A stretch of DNA of 64,000 nt from Stutzerimonas nosocomialis (GTDB taxonomy: Bacteria > Pseudomonadota > Gammaproteobacteria > Pseudomonadales > Pseudomonadaceae), in NCBI RefSeq assembly GCF_005876855.1, contig NZ_QLAE01000013.1, positions 1 to 64,000 on the forward strand, read 5' to 3'. The first letter of the stretch is position 1. Each line of letters begins with the position of its first letter. This document shows positions 34,888-44,527 of this stretch, in pieces. A model generated the notes under the pieces. It had not been told where the DNA came from and made no database searches. It worked only from the letters and a program-made list of their open reading frames with translations. A program made the position numbers and the translations under genes.

Positions 34888-35736
34888 GTGAAGTACATAG
34901 TTCTTGTCGTCATTTACAACCAGCGTTTGGCCGAAGGTGCGACGCTGGTGAGTCTGGAGCGCAGTCTTCCTGAAGCGCTCAGAGAGCACAGCTCTCTGGT
35001 TGTATGGAACAACGGCCCGAGCCTCCTTGAAGCTTCCGATATCGAAGCATTCCGTAGTGCTTCACGCTGGAAGTCCATCACAATCGAAAACCGGACGGAC
35101 AATCTTCCGTTGAGCATGGTGTACAACCGGATCGTGCAGATGGATGCCGAACGGTTCGTCTTTTTCGACCACGACACCGAAGTCACCGAATCTTATTGGC
35201 AGGCCTTGGAAAGCCAGCCTTCGCTCGATGTGCTCGCCCCTCGCATATGGGGGCAGCAGGTCTGCCATTACCCCAAGCAAGATAAGCAGGCCGTATTCAC
35301 CGAACAGCCTCTGGATGCTCAGGGTCTTGTCACCATAACGTCCGGTATGGCGTTGTCTCGTCGTTTGCTGACGGCATTGGCCGAACAAGAGGGCAAAGCG
35401 TTCGACGAGCGCTTTGCATTGTATGGCGTCGACGTCTCGCTCTTTGTGCGTATTCAGCGGCTAGCGCAGAAGCATCCAGTTGCGGCCGGTTGTTACGGTG
35501 ACCTGCAGCACTCCCTGTCGGAGCTGGAGCAGGAAAGTGAGCAGATCAGTGTCTTTCGCGACCTGGAAAAGTTCTATGTCGCGATTCTGTTGCGCTTGCA
35601 TTACAAGGGCGTCTCCAGGCTCAAGGTCTTGCGCTACATGGGGCGACAGCTATTGGGTAAGCGTCGTCATTTGATCCGCTATACACCGTCGTTGTTGCGT
35701 TGCCTGGTACATGGGAAACATCCGCGGGCGCTTTGA
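34888..35736 (+). CDS. GT2-type glycosyltransferase, outer core or O-chain
   Basis: A 282-residue protein with a rhamnosyltransferase-like GT2 start ((M)KYIVLVVIYNQ), a nucleotide-sugar motif VFFDHDTEVTESYW near residue 92 and a later GKAFDERFALYGVDVSLFVR that resembles the acceptor-site region of this family. The start codon is GTG with a weak GGGA upstream. The sequence is visibly more A/T-rich than waaF-waaP, suggesting transfer or rapid turnover of this part of the locus. The sugar is not predictable. Confidence 0.72.
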   Translation: MKYIVLVVIYNQRLAEGATLVSLERSLPEALREHSSLVVWNNGPSLLEASDIEAFRSASRWKSITIENRTDNLPLSMVYNRIVQMDAERFVFFDHDTEVTESYWQALESQPSLDVLAPRIWGQQVCHYPKQDKQAVFTEQPLDAQGLVTITSGMALSRRLLTALAEQEGKAFDERFALYGVDVSLFVRIQRLAQKHPVAAGCYGDLQHSLSELEQESEQISVFRDLEKFYVAILLRLHYKGVSRLKVLRYMGRQLLGKRRHLIRYTPSLLRCLVHGKHPRAL

Positions 35737-35789
35737 TGACGGGCGGGTTGGCCGCTCGATGAAGCGCAACTGACTTAAGAGGAAATGGC

Positions 35790-36410
35790 ATGGGGTGGTT
35801 TTCGCGGCGTAAGAAAAAGCAGATCAAGCAGCGGATTAAGGAGGACTTGTCCCGCTTTGAGCAGGGCCCGGCTTTGTTCCGATTTCGTTACCCTGATTAC
35901 GAAATCGGAGAGGGCAGCTACGGAGTGCCTGACGTTCGCGACTTCGGCGACGGCTCCACGCTCCGCATCGGAAGCTATACCTCGATCGCTGCGGATGTTC
36001 GAATCCTTTTGGGGGGCAACCATCGCGTTGACTGGCTGAGTTCGTTTCCTTTCCCGGCCATGTTCGAAGAGGTTTCGCACATTGACTATAACGGTACCCG
36101 AGGCGATGTGATCATAGGGAGTGACGTCTGGTTGTGCACCGGATGCATGGTGCTTTCTGGCATAACCATTGGCCATGGCGCCGTTGTGGCAGCCGGCGCG
36201 ATCGTTACCCGGGACGTGGAGCCTTACAGCATTGTGGCTGGCAATCCGGCGCGCCATATGCGGTGGCGGTTCGATGCCGAACACCGCGACGCCTTGCTGG
36301 CATCGCAGTGGTGGAGCTGGCCCGAGCGGGAAATTCGGTCCGTAGCGAAGTTGCTCTGTTCAACCGATATGACTGCCTTTACGGAATACGTCGCTCGCCG
36401 CGGTCAGTGA
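35790..36410 (+). CDS. Hexapeptide-repeat O-acyltransferase (CatB-related)
   Basis: A 206-residue left-handed beta-helix acyltransferase, probably an O-acetyltransferase acting on a core or O-chain sugar. Hexad repeats are visible from about residue 50 ([20 protein letters not shown]) and at 105-145 ([18 protein letters not shown], then [19 protein letters not shown]). Catalytic histidine candidates lie in GGNHRVDW. The ending [12 protein letters not shown] is typical of the family. The start has AAGAGGAAATGGC just upstream. It overlaps by seven bases the 3' end of the convergent minus-strand gene. Confidence 0.85.
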   Translation: MGWFSRRKKKQIKQRIKEDLSRFEQGPALFRFRYPDYEIGEGSYGVPDVRDFGDGSTLRIGSYTSIAADVRILLGGNHRVDWLSSFPFPAMFEEVSHIDYNGTRGDVIIGSDVWLCTGCMVLSGITIGHGAVVAAGAIVTRDVEPYSIVAGNPARHMRWRFDAEHRDALLASQWWSWPEREIRSVAKLLCSTDMTAFTEYVARRGQ

Positions 36411-37690
36411 ATGGGTTTCCGTTCGCCCAGGGGATGCAGGGCAGGACCCGGTGCGCTGATAAGCTCGGGGTAGCGAAAGGTTTCGCTTCCCAGGAGATAG
36501 TCGGCCAATGCGGCTGGCGAGGTTGGGTTGGCCAGCAGGACGATCAACTCATCTACCGTTTGGAATTCAGGTATTTCGGGCGTTCGAAAGCTGTTGGTGC
36601 TCGCCAGGAAGATTGCACAAGGCACTTGGACGATCAAAGTTTCGAATAGGCTGGTCGTATTGAATCCTACTGCAGCGGTAAAGCGTTGCGCGCTTAGGGT
36701 ATCGGCTAGGTAAGTGCCTTCGTCCAATGTGGCTTGGCGCGGCAAAACGTCGAGCAGCCGTCTGGACTCCCTCATGAAAGGGTGCATGCGTACCGTTATC
36801 CTGTAATCCTCGGGAAGCTTGGATAAAAGCTCGAGCAATTCGACGCAGCCCTGCTCGTCCTTTGGGCCGGGAAGCAGGCAGAGGATATGCGGACGAGCGT
36901 TCGCTTCGGCTGGCATGGCCGGTGTCGGGCGAGCCGTTCCATATTTCAGATAGCCTGCCGTCAGCATCTCGAAGTCAATGTCGATGCCTTGCCTGCGGTG
37001 AAACACCGAAATCTGTTCGCGGCAGAACTCGCTCCAGACCAACAGGTACTGGGCCGTTACGTTTTCATAGTTGATCACGGCGAGTGGCGGCTTCTGGCCG
37101 TGATCATAATAAAAGCCATGTTGGAGCGAGAAGGTCGCGATGCCATGCGCTCTGCAGGCCGTTGTCAGAAAGCATTCCGGTACACTGGAACTGTTGTAGG
37201 CGATCAGTCGAGTTATTTTCTGAGTCAACCCTTTTTTGTCGATTACCTTGAAATGTTTGATCGCGTAGGTCGCGGCGCAGAAGATGAACGCGCGATTTAT
37301 CAGTGTTTCGTGGCTGCGCCACGCTATTCGAGCGGCCGACCAAAGCGCAGAGATGTCCACCTTCTTATATGAGTCTTCTGACAAGTCGCGGATGCGTACA
37401 AAGCGGAATCCTTGTCCTTGGTATTTGGAAATTCGTTGGATATCTTCAGCACTTCTCCTGTGGTCGTCTCTTTCGACTGACCAGGTGGACACGTTGCCGA
37501 CAAGCTCTGGCGCCATGGAGTATTTCGGCGTCGAGAGCAACAGCTTACGGGCTCGCTTCAGCTTTTTCCGGTTGGGCCGCTTGTCATAAAGAATACCGGC
37601 CATTATCGCTGCGATGGGTTTGGAAAGGTCGTAGATGCCATGGCGCTCGCCCTGTAATCGTTTTTTGATTCTTGCGTATACGTCGTACAT
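36404..37690 (-). CDS. Uncharacterised GT-B-like protein, inserted on the opposite strand
   Basis: A 428-residue protein that I do not firmly recognise. The C-terminal half has the look of capsule or glycerophosphate-type GT-B transferases: [18 protein letters not shown] (a nucleotide-binding-like loop near residue 195), [12 protein letters not shown] near 310, and [20 protein letters not shown] near 355. No signal peptide or membrane helix is apparent. It is the only minus-strand gene between waaF and waaL, and its base composition is clearly more A/T-rich than the flanks, both signs of acquisition. It probably modifies the core or O-chain. Confidence 0.6.
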   Translation of the reverse strand: MYDVYARIKKRLQGERHGIYDLSKPIAAIMAGILYDKRPNRKKLKRARKLLLSTPKYSMAPELVGNVSTWSVERDDHRRSAEDIQRISKYQGQGFRFVRIRDLSEDSYKKVDISALWSAARIAWRSHETLINRAFIFCAATYAIKHFKVIDKKGLTQKITRLIAYNSSSVPECFLTTACRAHGIATFSLQHGFYYDHGQKPPLAVINYENVTAQYLLVWSEFCREQISVFHRRQGIDIDFEMLTAGYLKYGTARPTPAMPAEANARPHILCLLPGPKDEQGCVELLELLSKLPEDYRITVRMHPFMRESRRLLDVLPRQATLDEGTYLADTLSAQRFTAAVGFNTTSLFETLIVQVPCAIFLASTNSFRTPEIPEFQTVDELIVLLANPTSPAALADYLLGSETFRYPELISAPGPALHPLGERKPIH

Positions 37691-37838
37691 GGGTATTTCG
37701 TGAGCCTGAAGCGTTCGATGCGGGAGGGCAGAATATTACGTCACAGCGCAGTGCGTCTCGATAGAGGCCGCTGTGGTTGCGTTGGGAAGGCTTCGGGCAA
37801 GCCGGTGGCGCAGGGGTGGCCTAAGGGCGCCTTCAGTC

Positions 37839-37869
37839 GTTATCCTGTCGCCTTTTTGTGGCGGATAAC
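37839..37869. other. Interrupted inverted repeat in the divergent promoter region
   Basis: GTTATC (37839-37844) and GATAAC (37864-37869) flank an inner CGCC/GGCG pair and a T-rich loop. The gap 37691-37919 is shared by the minus-strand gene above and the plus-strand gene below, so this could be an operator or transcript hairpin. I saw no clear -35/-10 pair in the gap. Confidence 0.35.
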
Positions 37870-37919
37870 GTTGTCCGTCGCGCTTTTTGGCGGCGCCTGC
37901 TGCGTAGTTTGAGGCTTGT

Positions 37920-38624
37920 ATGCGAGATTCTGTACTGAAGGTTTTCATTGGCTACGATCCGGTCGAGAGCGTGGCCTGGCACGTGATGGCGCATTCCATT
38001 CTTTCCCGTAGCTCCATTCCGGTCGCTCTGATTCCCGTGAACTTGAAGAACCTGACCGGCATCTACGATCGTCCGCGGGACGCGAAGCAATCGAATGAGT
38101 TCTCGTTTACCCGGTTTCTTACGCCCTATCTGAGCGACTACACCGGTTACGCCGTTTTCTTTGACTGTGACATGATGCTGCGTACCGATATCGCGGAAAT
38201 CCTGCAGGCGGTCGAGCGCGACCCTGGTAAGGCGGTGTATGTGGTCAAGCACGACTATGAGCCGCGAGACGATGTGAAATACCTCAATACCGTCCAATAC
38301 AAATACCCTCGAAAGAACTGGTCCTCTGTGGTGCTCTGGGACTGCGCGCATCCATCCAATCGTGTCGTGACCGATACCTACGTGGGCGAAGCGTCGGCCA
38401 TGCAACTGCATCGCTTCCAGTGGCTCGACGACAACGAGATCGGTGAGCTGGATATTCGCTGGAACTGGCTGGTGGGTGAATACCTGGAGCCCCCGGCCGA
38501 TGTGCGCAACGTGCATTGGACCGTGGGCGGGCCGTACTTCGAGGAGTATCGCAACGCTGACTTCGCCGAGGAGTGGTTCGCCGAGCATGCGAAGATGAAC
38601 TTCTGCCTGCAACGACCCAAGTAA
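37920..38624 (+). CDS. Glycosyltransferase, GT-A fold
   Basis: A 234-residue protein opening VLKVFIGYDPVESVAWHVMA, with AVFFDCDMMLRTDI near residue 80, a DxD motif for metal and nucleotide-sugar binding. ELDIRWNWLVGEY and a histidine-bearing VHWTVGGPYF near residue 200 resemble the GT8-like acceptor and metal sites. A GAGG site lies before the ATG. It is just upstream of msbA but separated from it by a promoter. It probably acts in core assembly. Confidence 0.75.
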   Translation: MRDSVLKVFIGYDPVESVAWHVMAHSILSRSSIPVALIPVNLKNLTGIYDRPRDAKQSNEFSFTRFLTPYLSDYTGYAVFFDCDMMLRTDIAEILQAVERDPGKAVYVVKHDYEPRDDVKYLNTVQYKYPRKNWSSVVLWDCAHPSNRVVTDTYVGEASAMQLHRFQWLDDNEIGELDIRWNWLVGEYLEPPADVRNVHWTVGGPYFEEYRNADFAEEWFAEHAKMNFCLQRPK

Positions 38625-38730
38625 GCGGCGCCGCGCCACGGATATTGCAGGGCAATAGGGTGGCGCTTGCGTTGTGGTGTCTCGGCACCTGCCTGGCGGT
38701 GGGCATACACCGCGTCCATTCCAGGCGAGA

Positions 38731-38739
38731 TGCTACAAT
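38731..38739 (+). promoter_or_regulatory. Extended -10 promoter for msbA
   Basis: TGCTACAAT is an extended -10 element (TGn plus TACAAT), 30 bases before the msbA ATG. The -35 region (near 38711) is poor, as is common with extended -10 promoters. It would give msbA independent expression. Confidence 0.5.
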
Positions 38740-38769
38740 CCGCCTCATATCTTTTGAGCTGCCCGATCT

Positions 38770-40581
38770 ATGCCCGAGTCCTCCAGTGACCGCTTGTCCA
38801 GCCTGAAACTGTATATCCGGCTGCTTTCGTATGTGCGCCGCTATTGGTTCATGTTTGCCGTGAGCATGGTGGGCTACGTGATCTTCGCTTCGACGCAGCC
38901 CATGATGGCGGGATTGCTGAAATATTTCGTCGACGGCTTGGCGCAGCCTGAACAGAGCGTGACCCAGTTGCCGCTGCTTGGAGAGATGCAGCTCCTCTAT
39001 GGCGTGCCGCTGGCGCTGCTTCTCATCACGGTGTGGCAGGGAATCGGCTCGTTTCTCGGTGGTTATTATCTGGCGCGCGTATCCCTGGGGCTCGTACAGG
39101 ATCTGCGCCTTGCGCTGTTCGATAGCCTGCTCCGGCTGCCCAACCGGTACTTCGACAACCATGCCTCGGGGCATCTGATCTCGCGGATCACCTTCAACGT
39201 CACCATGGTGACGGGCGCCGCGACCGACGCGCTCAAGGTCATCGTGCGTGAGGGCCTTACAGTGCTCGCACTGTTCGGTTACCTGCTGTGGATGAACTGG
39301 AAACTTACCCTGGTGATGGTGGCGGTCCTGCCAGTCATTTCCCTGATGGTGAACGCGGCTAGCCGGCGTTTCCGTAGCCAGAGCCGCAAGATTCAGGGTG
39401 CGATGGGCGAGCTCACCCACGTGGCCTCGGAAACGATTCAGGGTTATCGGGTGGTTCGCAGCTTTGGCGGGGAGAGTTATGAGAGCAAGCGCTTCTACGA
39501 GGCGAGCGAGGACAACTCCCGCAAGCAGCTGAAAATGATCCGCACTTCCGCAGTCTATACGCCGATGCTGCAGCTGGTTACCTACAGCGCAATGGCGCTG
39601 CTGATGTTCCTGGTGCTCTTCCTGCGCGGTGATGCAACGGTGGGAGACCTGGTGGCCTATATCACTGCGGCGGGGCTGCTGCCCAAGCCGATTCGGCAGC
39701 TTTCGGAGGTCAGCTCGACCATCCAGAAAGGCCTCGCCGGTGCTGAAAGCATCTTCGAGCAACTGGATGAGGAGCCCGAGGTCGATCGGGGCACTGAAGT
39801 GCGCGAGCGTGCTCAGGGGCGTCTGGAGGTTCGCAATCTGAATTTCACCTACCCTGGCACCGATAAGGTGATCCTCAAGGGAATCAATTTCACGGTCGAA
39901 CCGGGGCAACTGGTCGCCTTGGTGGGGCGTTCGGGGAGCGGCAAATCGACGCTGGCCAACCTCATTCCTCGTTTCTATCAGCATCAGGAAGGCGAAATCC
40001 TGCTCGATGGACTGGACGTCGAGCGCTATACGCTGGCCAACCTGCGCAAGCACATCGCCCTGGTAACCCAGCAAGTCACGCTGTTCAATGCAACCGTAGC
40101 CGGCAACATTGCCTACGGGGATCTTGCTTCTGCGCCTCCGGGCGCCATCCGCAAGGCCGCGGAGGATGCCTATGCGGTGGAATTCATAGACAACCTTCCT
40201 CAGGGCTTCGAAACGCTGGTCGGCGAGAACGGCGTGCTGCTGTCCGGTGGGCAGCGTCAGCGGCTGGCGATTGCCAGGGCGTTACTGAAGGATGCGCCGG
40301 TGCTCATCCTCGACGAGGCAACGTCCGCTCTCGATACCGAGTCCGAGCGCCACATTCAGGCCGCTCTCGATGTGGCCATGAAAGGTCGTACCACCCTGGT
40401 GATTGCCCACAGACTGTCGACCATCGAAAAGGCGGACCTCATCCTGGTGATGGATCAGGGCATGATCGTCGAACGGGGTACGCATGCCGAACTGTTGGCT
40501 CAGGGTGGGTACTACGCGAGGCTTCATTCGCGTCAGTTCGCCGATGAAAAGCCGGAAGAGGCGAGCGATGCTCTCACGTGA
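38770..40581 (+). CDS. msbA: Lipid A-core flippase MsbA
   Basis: A 603-residue ABC half-transporter that flips lipid A-core across the inner membrane. Six membrane helices fill residues 15-320. The nucleotide-binding domain has Walker A GRSGSGKSTL near residue 390, signature LLSGGQRQRLAIARAL near 488 and Walker B PVLILDEATSALDTES near 510. The protein acts as a homodimer. In P. aeruginosa it lies close to hldE and waaL, as here, though two extra transferase genes separate them in this window. Confidence 0.95.
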   Translation: MPESSSDRLSSLKLYIRLLSYVRRYWFMFAVSMVGYVIFASTQPMMAGLLKYFVDGLAQPEQSVTQLPLLGEMQLLYGVPLALLLITVWQGIGSFLGGYYLARVSLGLVQDLRLALFDSLLRLPNRYFDNHASGHLISRITFNVTMVTGAATDALKVIVREGLTVLALFGYLLWMNWKLTLVMVAVLPVISLMVNAASRRFRSQSRKIQGAMGELTHVASETIQGYRVVRSFGGESYESKRFYEASEDNSRKQLKMIRTSAVYTPMLQLVTYSAMALLMFLVLFLRGDATVGDLVAYITAAGLLPKPIRQLSEVSSTIQKGLAGAESIFEQLDEEPEVDRGTEVRERAQGRLEVRNLNFTYPGTDKVILKGINFTVEPGQLVALVGRSGSGKSTLANLIPRFYQHQEGEILLDGLDVERYTLANLRKHIALVTQQVTLFNATVAGNIAYGDLASAPPGAIRKAAEDAYAVEFIDNLPQGFETLVGENGVLLSGGQRQRLAIARALLKDAPVLILDEATSALDTESERHIQAALDVAMKGRTTLVIAHRLSTIEKADLILVMDQGMIVERGTHAELLAQGGYYARLHSRQFADEKPEEASDALT

Positions 40582-40675
40582 CTGCCGTGCCGAGTGCAAG
40601 TGCTTCTGTTCTGTCGCCGTATCGCTCCAGACAACCGTCTTCGCCGCCACAACGGCCTACGAACTGAAAAACTAA

Positions 40676-41635
40676 ATGCTTAAAATCCTGTTCTTGGTTC
40701 AGAGCGAGCAGCGTGCAATTCTGGACCGGCTTTATCAGGCGATTGGTGACAATTCGATTTGCGACATCCGCTGGCTCGACAAGAAACAGCAATCGAACCT
40801 GCGGCTTTACTTCAAGCAGCATGTCGATGTCTCCCGTTATGACCGTATCGTTTTCTTCCTGCGCTTCAAGCAGGAAATCCGTCAGGCTGGCTTCATTCGC
40901 AACATCCCCAATCTCGTGATACTCGAGCACGATGCCTATCAGAACTACATCCCTTGCAAGTACAAGGGAAAGTTCAGCAGGCACTACCGCCGCTTGCCCG
41001 GCGCCCGGATTCTGGTATCCAGCGCAGTCGTCGCGCGGCGATTGCAGGAAGAAGGGTTCGACGCGGTCTTCGTGCCGAAAGGGTACGACCAGGCGCTACT
41101 GAGAAACCTGGATGCTCCTCGCGATATCGAACTCGGCTTTCTGGGAAGCACCAAGAGCCAGGCTTACGCAGGGCGCAAGCTGCTGCTGGATGAGCTGGCG
41201 AAAGCGGAAAATCTGGTCGTCGCCCGGACCAAGTCAGGTGAGGAATATCTGGAGACCCTCAATCGCATCCGTTTCTTCGTCAGCGCGGACGTGGGAATGG
41301 GCGAGTACATGATCAAGAACTTCGAGGCCATGGCCTGTGGCTGCGTCCTGCTGGCGTTCGACCAAGGTGCTGAGGAGAATCGGGCGCTCGGGTTCGTCGA
41401 CATGGAAAACATTGTGCTCTACAAAACGGTGTCCGAGCTGACAGCGAAGCTTGCGATATTGCGGGCTGATTCCGGGCTGGCCGATCGGATCGCTCTCAGC
41501 GGACAACGCCTGGCCGAGAGTCGCTACAGTTTCGACCGGATCGGCGCGGCAGCGGTGGACGCGATGAAACCGCCGTTACGGGCCGTGCCGCCGCCCAACT
41601 GGCTCGATAAACTCCGCTACCGCTTTGGATGGTGA
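40676..41635 (+). CDS. GT-B-like glycosyltransferase
   Basis: A 319-residue protein with a C-terminal glycosyltransferase motif (GEYMIKNFEAMACGCVLLAF near residue 215) of the type that binds donor sugar, and a mid-region ELGFLGSTKSQAYAGRK forming the start of the second Rossmann domain. The N-terminal domain is short, as in CgeB-like transferases. It lies between msbA and waaL with no recognised counterpart in the P. aeruginosa order, so it is probably a strain- or species-specific core enzyme. The next gene starts within three bases of its stop. Confidence 0.72.
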   Translation: MLKILFLVQSEQRAILDRLYQAIGDNSICDIRWLDKKQQSNLRLYFKQHVDVSRYDRIVFFLRFKQEIRQAGFIRNIPNLVILEHDAYQNYIPCKYKGKFSRHYRRLPGARILVSSAVVARRLQEEGFDAVFVPKGYDQALLRNLDAPRDIELGFLGSTKSQAYAGRKLLLDELAKAENLVVARTKSGEEYLETLNRIRFFVSADVGMGEYMIKNFEAMACGCVLLAFDQGAEENRALGFVDMENIVLYKTVSELTAKLAILRADSGLADRIALSGQRLAESRYSFDRIGAAAVDAMKPPLRAVPPPNWLDKLRYRFGW

Positions 41636-41637
41636 GC

Positions 41638-42510
41638 ATGTCCACTCCGCGCCTCGTATTTCTCATTCCCTACTTCGGGCGATGGCCGTTCTGGATGCCA
41701 TTCTTCCTGAAAAGCGTGGAAGCCAATCCTGACATTCAGTGGATATTCTTCTCTGATTGCGGCGTTCCTGACGACCTGCCGGCCAACGTCGCCCTGCGGC
41801 CGATAAGCTTCGAGGGCTACTGTGACCTGGTGTCGCAACGGCTGGGAATCGAATTTCGTCCATCCAATCCATACAAGCTATGCGACATCAAGCCGGCGCT
41901 TGGCTACATCCACGCTGACGAACTCGACGGCTACGATTTCTGGGGCTTTAGCGACATCGATCTGGTGTACGGCAATCTGAGAGCCTATTTTTCGCCGCAG
42001 CGTCTGGCTCGCTTCGACCTGCTCTCGACCCATGACCGGCGCGTTTCTGGTCACCTCTGCCTATTGCGCAACACGACGAAGATGCGTGAAGCCTTCAAGC
42101 AGGTGCCCGGATGGCGGCAGAAATTCACGGTCGATGAGCACAACGCCTTTGACGAAGGGGCGTTCAGTCGTCTGTTCATCCGCCACAAGAACTGGCCCGA
42201 GCCGATGAGGCGATTGGCAGACAGATTCAATCCGTGGCGTCGCAACAGTGAGTTCGTCGAGGCCTTCACGACGCCCAATGCGCGGATCGTTTGGCACAAC
42301 GGCGAGGCGGGTTTCCCCTCACGCTGGATCTGGCGCGACGGTGAATTGACCAACGATCTCGATGGCGCTCGTTCCTTTCCGTACTTCCACTTCATCACCT
42401 GGAAGTCGAAGGTTTGGCCCACCCTTGCGCCGGAAAGCCTGGTACCGCAGGCCGATCTAGTGCAGGCCACGGCGTGGAGCGTAACGTCCGAAGGGTTTCG
42501 CTCTGTCTAG
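41638..42510 (+). CDS. DUF6625-like putative glycosyltransferase
   Basis: A 290-residue protein opening LVFLIPYFGRWPFWMPFFLK, with YDFWGFSDIDLVYGNLRAYF near residue 100, an acidic DIDxxYG motif like the metal/nucleotide site of GT-A transferases. HLCLLRNTTKMREAF follows, typical of this uncharacterised family found in polysaccharide loci. ATG 41638 is used; an in-frame ATG nine bases upstream overlaps the preceding gene. It is tightly linked to the preceding transferase and precedes waaL, so a role in outer-core completion is likely but unproven. Confidence 0.65.
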   Translation: MSTPRLVFLIPYFGRWPFWMPFFLKSVEANPDIQWIFFSDCGVPDDLPANVALRPISFEGYCDLVSQRLGIEFRPSNPYKLCDIKPALGYIHADELDGYDFWGFSDIDLVYGNLRAYFSPQRLARFDLLSTHDRRVSGHLCLLRNTTKMREAFKQVPGWRQKFTVDEHNAFDEGAFSRLFIRHKNWPEPMRRLADRFNPWRRNSEFVEAFTTPNARIVWHNGEAGFPSRWIWRDGELTNDLDGARSFPYFHFITWKSKVWPTLAPESLVPQADLVQATAWSVTSEGFRSV

Positions 42511-42552
42511 GTAGTCGACCGTCCGCACCCGGACCTGCCCTTGGAGGCTCCA

Positions 42553-43713
42553 TTGAAAGCCTTGGCGTCATTTTTCGCGGCGGATCGCCGTTCCGCATAC
42601 TTCACCATGGCGCTGCTGGTGTTCGTGGCCAGCTATCTGGTATTGCCGACGGCCAAGATGGTCAACAACGTGTATTACACGCTGCTGGCGCTGCCGTCGC
42701 TGGGGGTGCTGCTTTGTTACCGTGGGGCGGGAATCAAGACATCTCCCGATCTGCTGCTTTGGGCGCTGCTGCTGGCATGGTTCGCCGTGGTAGGTATCTG
42801 GTCGGGCGATGCCCAGCACTACAAGCATCTGCTCTATGTCGGGCTTTTCGTTCTCACGGTCAGCCGTCTAATCGATCCTCAGCCGTTGCGTCATCCGCTG
42901 TTCGCCAGAGGGCTGTACTGGATCCTTGTCGGCTATGTATCGGGTTCAGCGCTGTTCTATTGGGCGACCGGTCATTATGCGGTGGGCGAACGAGTACTCT
43001 GGCTACCTTCGAGGATGACCGGGCCGATCTACACGAGCATGTGGATAGCCTGCTGCTTTGCCCTGGCGGTGCCTGGCTGGCTTCGGTCGCGCCAGTTCAT
43101 CGAGTTGGTGCTCGCGTTTGTGGTGGCGTTGTTCTGCATGGGGTACGTCCTGCAGAGCCGCTCCGGATTGGTGGCGTTGGCTGCATTCGTGTTGCTGGCG
43201 TCAATCTATCTCTCGCTTCGCCGCCTTCGCGATTCGCTGTGGTTGGCGGGCAGCCTGCTGGTAATAGGCGGTGCCGCGCTCTGGGCGGGTATGACATTTC
43301 CCGAGGTGGGCAGCCTGTTCGAGCGCGCCGACGCGGGGCGGCTCCATCTCTGGAACATCATGCTGAACGAGTGGTACGCGTGCGGTCTGTGGATGGGCTG
43401 CGGGCTCGAGCATCGAACCGATCAGCTGTTGCTCAATGGTGAACCAATCGCTCATCCGCACAGCGTCTTTCTTTCGCTCGGCGTCTTCGGTGGCGTCGTG
43501 GCGCTCGCCATCTTCGTGGCGTTGATAGTCGTTGTGCTGAGGCGTGCCTGGCTATGCCGAGACCCCTGGGGGCTGTACCTCGCTACGGCCCTGGTCGGCT
43601 TGAATTTCGATGGAACCAAGCTGGTCGGCAATCCCGACGAGCTCTGGTTGCTGGTCATTCTTCCTGCCTGTCTGATCGGCCATCCGCGTCTTTCTGCTTC
43701 GCACTCAAGCTAG
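42553..43713 (+). CDS. waaL: O-antigen ligase family protein
   Basis: A 386-residue inner-membrane protein with about ten to twelve hydrophobic segments and a periplasmic loop around residues 255-300 containing ADAGRLHLWNIMLNEWYACG and the conserved histidine region PIAHPHSVFLSLG, as in O-antigen ligases. It would transfer O-chain from undecaprenyl pyrophosphate to the core. The start is TTG at 42553 because GGAGG (42543-42547) lies five bases upstream; the next ATG (42607) would cut into the first helix. The position next to the kinase gene and hldE matches P. aeruginosa waaL (PA4999). Confidence 0.85.
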   Translation: MKALASFFAADRRSAYFTMALLVFVASYLVLPTAKMVNNVYYTLLALPSLGVLLCYRGAGIKTSPDLLLWALLLAWFAVVGIWSGDAQHYKHLLYVGLFVLTVSRLIDPQPLRHPLFARGLYWILVGYVSGSALFYWATGHYAVGERVLWLPSRMTGPIYTSMWIACCFALAVPGWLRSRQFIELVLAFVVALFCMGYVLQSRSGLVALAAFVLLASIYLSLRRLRDSLWLAGSLLVIGGAALWAGMTFPEVGSLFERADAGRLHLWNIMLNEWYACGLWMGCGLEHRTDQLLLNGEPIAHPHSVFLSLGVFGGVVALAIFVALIVVVLRRAWLCRDPWGLYLATALVGLNFDGTKLVGNPDELWLLVILPACLIGHPRLSASHSS

Positions 43714-43725
43714 GCGCCGCCGAAC

Positions 43726-44388
43726 CTAAGAACTGGCCGGCAGGCGTGTGGCCTGGGCTCGCTCGCAGGCGGCCCAAAGTGTTCCAGGCTCGAGCGGCAG
43801 CCGTTCCTTGCGCGCATGTTTTTCGAAATGTTCGCGGTTGCGCCTGATCAGCGCTTTCGACAGGGGCCTGCGGCGCAGTCGCATATCGGCCACGTCGATC
43901 AGTCCGAACTCACCATTGGCAGTGATCACGATGTTGCCCGCGTGCAGCGATCGGAAGTAAACGCCCTGTGCATGCAGTTGGTTGATGAAGCTCGCCAGCG
44001 GGGGGAGTATGTCTCGCCATTGCTCTGGAGAGTGTCTGAGCCTGTCGCTCAGGGTCTCTCCGGGCAAGGGCTGATAGCGGACGGCCGTGCGGCGTGCATC
44101 GTCGAGGCGATAGCATGCAAGTGGTGTAACGGTCGGGATCCCGAGAGCGGAAAGCCCCACGGCGTTGTCGTGGAAGCGTTGTGAGCTCGGGCGAAGCAAG
44201 GTTGATGAAAACATACGCTTGCGGCGAAAGACCTTGAGGATCTCGCCATTGTTCAGTGCGTAGACTTTCGGTCCGAAGCTGTCCTTCTCCAGAATGCGAG
44301 CGCCCACAAGCATCTGCTGCAGCTCTGCATCGGTAAGTTTGCGGTGTATGTTCAAAGCGGGACCAGTCGTTGCTTGCAAAGCGCACAT
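43726..44388 (-). CDS. Kinase-like protein of the LPS locus (PA4998-like)
   Basis: A 220-residue protein of the WaaP/InaA kinase superfamily. The ATP-lysine region is [18 protein letters not shown], the catalytic loop [12 protein letters not shown] near residue 155 and the metal segment [16 protein letters not shown]. It corresponds to the kinase-like gene I recall between waaL and msbA in P. aeruginosa. It is on the opposite strand to waaL and converges with it. The start is uncertain: ATG 44388 lacks a good ribosome site, and a TTG 12 codons later ([11 protein letters not shown]) would match the family start. Confidence 0.78.
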   Translation of the reverse strand: MCALQATTGPALNIHRKLTDAELQQMLVGARILEKDSFGPKVYALNNGEILKVFRRKRMFSSTLLRPSSQRFHDNAVGLSALGIPTVTPLACYRLDDARRTAVRYQPLPGETLSDRLRHSPEQWRDILPPLASFINQLHAQGVYFRSLHAGNIVITANGEFGLIDVADMRLRRRPLSKALIRRNREHFEKHARKERLPLEPGTLWAACERAQATRLPASS

Positions 44389-44490
44389 GATGCCGCAGAG
44401 GCCTGCTCGAATGCCATGCGGCTTACCGGCGCGTGTTTCCCCGTCGAGGTGGCCAGTCGAGTCTGCCTGCGCAGAGGTCTTTGTGCGGCA

Positions 44491-44499
44491 TGTTATTAT
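44491..44499 (+). promoter_or_regulatory. Extended -10 promoter for hldE
   Basis: TGTTATTAT is an extended -10 element (TGn plus TATTAT), 29 bases before the hldE ATG. No good -35 is seen. The A/T-rich core GTTATTATTATCG also reads as -10-like on the minus strand (GATAAT) and may serve the divergent kinase gene. Confidence 0.5.
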
Positions 44500-44527
44500 T
44501 ATCGATTCCGCCCGTCCGAGAGTTCCC

